Shown here piece by piece: positions 59,200 through 64,000 of a stretch of 64,000 bases of DNA. Position 1 is the stretch's first letter; each line of letters begins with the position of its first letter. The stretch covers positions 62,001 through 126,000 of the forward strand of contig JAVYIG010000096.1 in NCBI GenBank assembly GCA_035222895.1, in the 5' to 3' direction. This stretch comes from Strongylocentrotus droebachiensis. Its lineage: Eukaryota > Echinodermata > Echinoidea > Camarodonta > Strongylocentrotidae. Under the pieces are notes generated by a model. That model worked only from the letters and a program-made list of their open reading frames with translations, searched no databases and was not told the origin of the DNA. Made by a program: the position numbers and the translations under genes.

Positions 59200-60116
59200 A
59201 ACAAAAGTCTTAGGCCTTTGTGTTCTCGATCCGTTTCCCCTAAACACATGGGAAATTCAGCGTAGCTTTAGATGAATGTCAGATTGTTTCTCTGGTGTTC
59301 ACTTGGCTCAACGCATTGATGTGACCTATGCATTAGTGAGTAAGGTACATGTAGTTGTGTTGATATGCAATATGTATTTACTATGTCTTTCAGCAAATAC
59401 ACTTTTAATAAGAACAGGAAAAAACTTTCTAAAATTTCTAAATATAATCATTCTGTCTTCTAATTCTAAGTCTCAAAGAAATATCTTAAAATCTTGATTC
59501 TAAAGCAATATTTTCTCAAGATGTCGCCTATTTTATCTTCCTGTTGATTGAAAATGTTATGACTTGTATTCAATTCGGTATGTGGATTAAGTCAGAATTT
59601 TACTTAGCACTTTACTTGGCTAAGTAATACGTCTTTACTCATATTCAGATCACATCTGAGCCTTTCATTTTGGTAAGCCGCCTTTTCAGGTAAATTACTT
59701 ACTGATCATCGTTGTGACGTCACATTGTCAATCTGATTTAATGCACAATAAAGAGTTGCATTAAAACGGTTGGACTGAATTATTATTATTATAATTATAA
59801 TGTTTTCTTGTGAATATGCATCATAAGTGGTATTGTGAGTTTGGCTATTAGGTATGAACGTTACCTTAGCTACATACCTACTGTATGTGTACAAAGTAGA
59901 CCACTGAATAGTTAAGCTGCTATGTTTTTATTTAGTCGTATCTCTTGCCTTTAGGAACTTTATTTCCGCTCTCTGTTATGACAACCTCATTCCACGTCCA
60001 GTTTGGCACTTTTGTGAATTTTATTCATTTTAATTTTAATTATGCATTCATTCATTTTTATTTTTTATTTTATAAATTTTTTTTTTTGGGGGGAGAGACA
60101 TAATATTTATCTTATC
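59200..60116 (+). other. Downstream region, no gene seen
   Basis: AT-rich, with a short attattatt stretch near 59780 and a T/A-rich run at 60045-60090. No splice-linked coding is visible. Confidence 0.5.
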
Positions 60117-60400
60117 TTTGTGTTGTGGTCTAGTGGATACGTCTTGGGATTGTGGATGACATGGTTTGCGGTTCAGCTGCCTCCATGGCACTAATGTCCT
60201 TTGGCAAGACATTAATCTTTATTTGCCACTCTCCACCCAGGTGTCAAATGGGTACCCGGTAGGAAGGACTTGCTTGAATACTGTGAGCAACTTAATGAAA
60301 TTAGTTGCCTAGCAGGGCCGGGGTATTACTGGAGACCCCTGAACACTGTATGTAGTGGACATGTGTGCTATAGAAATTTCCAATATTACAAGACGTTTTG
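60117..60400 (+). mobile_element. tRNA-derived SINE
   Basis: The head tggtctagtggatacgtctt (A-box-like) and gcggttcagctgcc (B-box-like) are followed by the body words ctaatgtcctttggcaagac, tttgccactctccacccagg and aatgggtacccggtaggaag. I recall this body from echinoderm tRNA SINEs. A fragment of the same body lies at 13545-13590. Confidence 0.75.
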
Positions 60401-60403
60401 TTT

Positions 60404-60520
60404 ATTTGTTTTACTTGACTGCTAAGGAAGCATTGTATGCTTGTAAGTAAGGAACCAAGGGACCAACAGCTTTAAGTCCTCTCTGAGGGACTTGGTAATG
60501 TATTGCTGCAGGGCAAGTAA
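60404..60520 (-). mobile_element. Truncated SINE tail
   Basis: Shares ttacttgactgctaaggaag, tgcttgtaagtaaggaacca and tcctctctgagggacttggt with the minus-strand SINE at 35365-35556, without the tRNA-like head. It is followed at once by the TTAA element at 60538. Confidence 0.65.
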
Positions 60521-60537
60521 CTATGGTTGTATAAATT

Positions 60538-61048
60538 TTAAAGGTATTACAAAGTTTTGGTATGAGGTCATGAATTTGGTTCAAATTAACAATTTCGGAA
60601 GCATATGCGTTCCTACAATATTCATTGATCGTTGTCGCGGTTGAAATCGAGTCTAAAGTTATGAAATTATAAATAATAAACTCTTTATGTTGTATAGCTC
60701 CCTCTCAAGGTCAAGATATTAATTTAGCTATGAAACAATGTTTCTTTACTAAAATCGACCGATTAGCTATTCCCGTTTGGAAATTATATATCACAACTAC
60801 ATATTCTGAGATTTTCATGGTCGCAGCTACCATTGAATGGCCATAGGCGCTATTTGAAATTTATCAAAATTTACCGGGAGCACCGGTAAATTTTTATATT
60901 CAATTTTTCTCAAAAACAGAAGTGTTTTAGGGGCTAATTGTTTTAGTGCTTATAATACATCCACAGGGGCATCCAAATATAACAAAATTGTAAAGATTCG
61001 CTATCCACCCAATTTTCAAAATTTACCAAAACTTTGTATTACCTTTAA
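60538..61048 (+). mobile_element. TTAA-flanked 0.5-kb element, copy 2
   Basis: Ends TTAAAGGTATTACAAAGTTT and its inverse. The interior matches 788-1304 end to end in the same orientation with scattered substitutions and a small gap. No reading frame, so it is non-autonomous. Confidence 0.9.
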
Positions 61049-61190
61049 GTCCTTTCTCTCAAGGCTGTTTGTAAAAAATAGTGTTGAATTCATGCTGCAC
61101 AAGTGCTAAATTTATTTAATAAACTGTTGCCCATAAAGTTGGAATAATTATTGTTTTACTTCTTTTCATGAAATGATTTTGAGAATATGA

Positions 61191-61282
61191 GTTCTTCTTG
61201 ATAGATAAAGTTTATATCTTCTCAGACCTTTATTGATCAATAAAGTTCAGAGAAGATGTCAACTTATTCCATCAAGAACAAC
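61191..61282 (+). other. Long hairpin, pre-miRNA-like or tiny MITE
   Basis: Two arms of about 44 bp pair with roughly eight mismatches around a short GATC loop. The left arm includes gttcttcttgat and tatcttctc; the right arm ends atcaagaacaac. The size suits a microRNA precursor, but a decayed MITE would look the same. Confidence 0.5.
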
Positions 61283-61690
61283 TTAAATTAGGGGCGTTCA
61301 CAGCTACAGAAAAACATGAGATTTGAAAATCAATTCTTGCATCGCGATCCAAATGTTGTTTTTTTTGCGTGTGTGGACAGAATAATTATATTCACTAGTC
61401 TTTCGCGATTCGCATTTCGATCCAATTCGCAGTAAGTCTTACGATTTTTCAGAATAATTGAGATAGTTTGCCGGCGCTGTGTTTGTGAATGGTATTGAGA
61501 TTCAAAAGTCAATTTATCTAATCCCAGGATTCCAAGCGTGCATACATCGTCGAGATTCACGCATGTGTAGTTCGACGTTCTTGCAGTCGAGCGAGAATTC
61601 TCCATGTGTGAATAGTCGGGAAAAAAATATCAATCTTTGCGTCGCGATCCAATTCGCACTAAATTTGTATGTGTGAATGGGCTTATTGTC
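61283..61690. other. Possible decayed TIR element
   Basis: The start ggggcgttcacagctac and the end gtatgtgtgaatgggct are loosely inverse. The words tcgcgatccaattcgca recur inside at 61413 and 61642 with changes. The relation to a transposon is an inference. Confidence 0.35.
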
Positions 61691-62730
61691 ACACTCGTTT
61701 CATGAAAAGAGGTAAGAAAACTTATACCAGCTATATAGACAACAGTGTACATTGCATACTCTAGAACAGGAGATGCATTTTAAAGTTTATTATTTTTGTA
61801 TAAAAGTAATATAAATCCAACCTTATCAACAACTTAAGGTTCATAGTATATGCCAATAACTTTGTCAAAGTAATATATTCCCTGAATTCTTCATGTGTAC
61901 TGTACATGTATATTTTGTGTCAACTTTTAAAAAATCATGATAAAGATATCAGATTTGATATCCTTTTTTTATGATGTATATATTTGTCATTCTGTTATTG
62001 GATGTGTGTGGGGGATTTAGTGCTACTTTTTTGTATTTTTACTTGGTAATATATTGAAAGAAATTTCTATTCATTTAGCAATATACTTGTATCTCTTTTC
62101 TAATAACCTATATCTCTGAAATTAATATTACTGACATCATTCGTGTACAAATATCTTTTTAAAAATTACAATCGTTTGTAAATATCTGTAAAAATGGTGC
62201 ACCTTTTGTAAGCATTTTTGTGTGTGTGTCTTTGCAAAAACAGAAGCATGTTATTAAACGGATGTGCTTTTAAAAGAAGATTTGTAATCCAAGGTCTATT
62301 TTTTTAAATCTGTCTGAGAGGTTTTGAGATACCATTAAGGTAATTGGGAGTAATAATAGGTATAATTGTATTTCCAAGGAGCTTTTGGAAGACCATATGG
62401 TTTCCAGCAACTGATTGCTGGTTTATTTAAATTTTGCTGATATTAACAAAACAGTGGTCTACTACACACTAAATCACATATACAAGTAGTTTGAGGAAAC
62501 TGCAACCATTGCGGCTGTTCCTTGGTTTCCCATTTCACCACATACTTATATGTAATATACCCCTTGAAAATGAGTTTCTTTTTCTGTAATTGTTCATTCA
62601 TTCGTTCATTCATAGAGCAAGTGGTCAATCATTTATGACTTCATACATTAAACAAACGTAATTAATTCTTTTTGTTCAGTCAGTCATACATTAATACACA
62701 AAAAAAAACTATTTTGGGCACATTGTTAGG
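61691..62730 (+). other. Region without recognised features
   Basis: AT-rich. I see no coding, TIRs or notable repeats beyond short TG and A/T runs. Confidence 0.5.
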
Positions 62731-62734
62731 AGAT

Positions 62735-62930
62735 CTGAAGGTATTGAGAAGCAAATACTGCAAGGAGCAGTCGAAGGAAAACGGGTAAAGGTCGTCCACC
62801 AATATCTTGGACTGATGATATCAAGAAAGTGTCTGGACAAGGAATGAAAGGTGCAACACAAATGGCAGGTGAAAGAGTTGCATGGCGTGCTCTCGTGAAG
62901 ACCACAGCAGCGCTTTACAGCGCCACCTGA
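62735..62930 (+). mobile_element. C-terminal fragment of a LINE protein
   Basis: Reads IVRRSEGIEKQILQGAVEGK, then after a one-base frame change GRPPISWTDDIKKVSGQG and ERVAWRALV, ending SAT and a stop. This is the usual C-terminal signature (GRP..W.DDI, R.AWR..V) of endonuclease/reverse-transcriptase LINEs. It is severely truncated. Confidence 0.7.
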
Positions 62931-63550
62931 AGTTGATGATGATGAAGATTTAGTTTATCCAGGAATACATTTCCACTCCCAAAACAAGAGTAACTTTACA
63001 TTGATTACTTTTACCTCTTTGCCCCAACTTGGAGGTGAACAATTCTCAATTCATTGCATGATTCAAAACAATTATTTAAAACAAAGAAGTGAAGACATCA
63101 AGAACTATGATTATATTTAACAATGATATAACTTTATTATTAATTCACGTTTTGCATTTATGAGGGAAAAGACAAATGCTGCAAAATCACAGTTTGGAAA
63201 AATATACTACCAAAATACTTGATGACCAACAACTACCAGTATATGCAACAATATTTGAATTTCATGGCAGTTTTGAAAGCACATAATTTACTTTTAATTG
63301 TGATTATTGGTATTGGTCCAATGATTATAATATCTTTTAGTCTATGTTTTAGCCATAGCAGACCGAGGGAGATAGTTGTGACACTTGCATTCAAGCATGT
63401 ATGCGAGTGTTAAATCGTGGAGCTCCACGTAGTTCTCTGACGAATCAGGAGCAACTTCCTGTGACATATCTACCTCACTCAACTAGCTATAGTCCACATT
63501 CTTAACATAATATTGTAAGAAGGTATTACATTTTGAAAGGTAGTGATCTG
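62931..63550 (+). other. Region without recognised features
   Basis: Starts with a short gatgatgatgaag run, probably the LINE tail. Nothing else is supported. Confidence 0.5.
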
Positions 63551-63704
63551 GGACCCGTTTCACAAAACTTGTCATCAGCGACAAAATGATGGTTTTTGAT
63601 ATAAGCTAGTTAAATCCTTGCTTCTGATTGGTTATCAGCAGATTTTTCATTGATTTTTTCATTGATTTTTGTCATTGAAAAAAGGCTTTGTGAAACAGGT
63701 CCCT
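63551..63704. mobile_element. GTTTCA-family MITE, copy 5
   Basis: GGACCCGTTTCACAAAACTT to GGCTTTGTGAAACAGGTCCC, with tgattggttatcagcaga inside, which is also found in the copy at 1401-1545 in inverse form. No coding. Confidence 0.85.
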
Positions 63705-64000
63705 TGTGAAGACATAAGTGCAGGTACAGATATCAGTCACCATCATACAAACTCCTCCAAAAATTTTTGAAGTTCAAGTTTGAGAGTCGATATCTCGCTA
63801 TTATATTATCATATTTGACGTTGGTATCATTGAAAAGACTTTTTATTCCCCTTTACAATAATGCCCCATTTGCCATGATAGCATAATCAAAGACTGTCAA
63901 AAAAAGTCATAATTAAAACAATTGAAATTTAAAAAAAAAAGTTCTCTTCTTTTCTATGACCGATTTCGATTTTATGTCTTCAGATATTGTTATTTTTATA
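63705..64000 (+). other. Window edge, nothing recognised
   Basis: AT-rich tail of the window without coding or repeat structure I can name. Confidence 0.5.

Noticed and set aside
1-64000. Search for retroviral or LTR elements, Polintons and CRISPR arrays
   Set aside because: I saw no LTR pairs, no capsid, protease or integrase-like frames and no regular repeat-spacer array. Only LINE fragments, SINEs and DNA-type TIR elements are supported.

Overview
The window looks like nuclear DNA of a marine invertebrate deuterostome, most likely a sea urchin. The grounds are long GT-AG introns, a density of short terminal-inverted-repeat (TIR) elements, tRNA-derived SINEs of a type I associate with echinoderms, and very many CT/GA and poly-G/poly-C tracts. 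The species cannot be named from sequence alone.

One protein-coding gene can be rebuilt with confidence. It lies on the + strand at 33226-56421, has 18 coding exons whose splice phases all agree, and encodes about 2632 residues. The protein has an N-terminal ankyrin-repeat block (exons 2-6), a linker of short exons (7-11), one 4.9-kb exon coding a Ser/Lys-rich, probably disordered region (exon 12), and a complete STE-group protein kinase domain (exons 13-18). The kinase closely resembles vertebrate MAP3K19 (YSK4), and its catalytic lysine, HRD, DFG and APE motifs are all present.

Region by region: 1-33 kb has no gene I can assemble. It is a patchwork of TIR elements (788-1304, 4002-4885, 7636-8602, 16637-17370, 18410-21192, 25063-26382), small copies of one GTTTCA-ended MITE family, microsatellites, and a few stretches that look like promoters or non-coding first exons (about 9457-10080 on the - strand; about 23290-23402 and 29300-29843 on the + strand). 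The MAP3K19-like gene fills 33.2-56.4 kb. The region 56.4-64 kb holds probable 3' UTR sequence with diverged tandem repeats, then more MITEs, SINEs and LINE fragments.

Two patterns stand out. First, at least six exon edges of the kinase gene are tandemly duplicated into the neighbouring intron, often with the splice site and reading phase kept (exons 2, 4, 6, 13, 14 and the 3' end of exon 18), and a piece of exon 12 reappears in intron 13. Second, three or four unrelated TIR elements carry CpG-rich, promoter-like DNA followed by a plausible first coding exon and a splice donor. That is what capture of gene 5' ends by DNA transposons (Pack-type elements) would look like.
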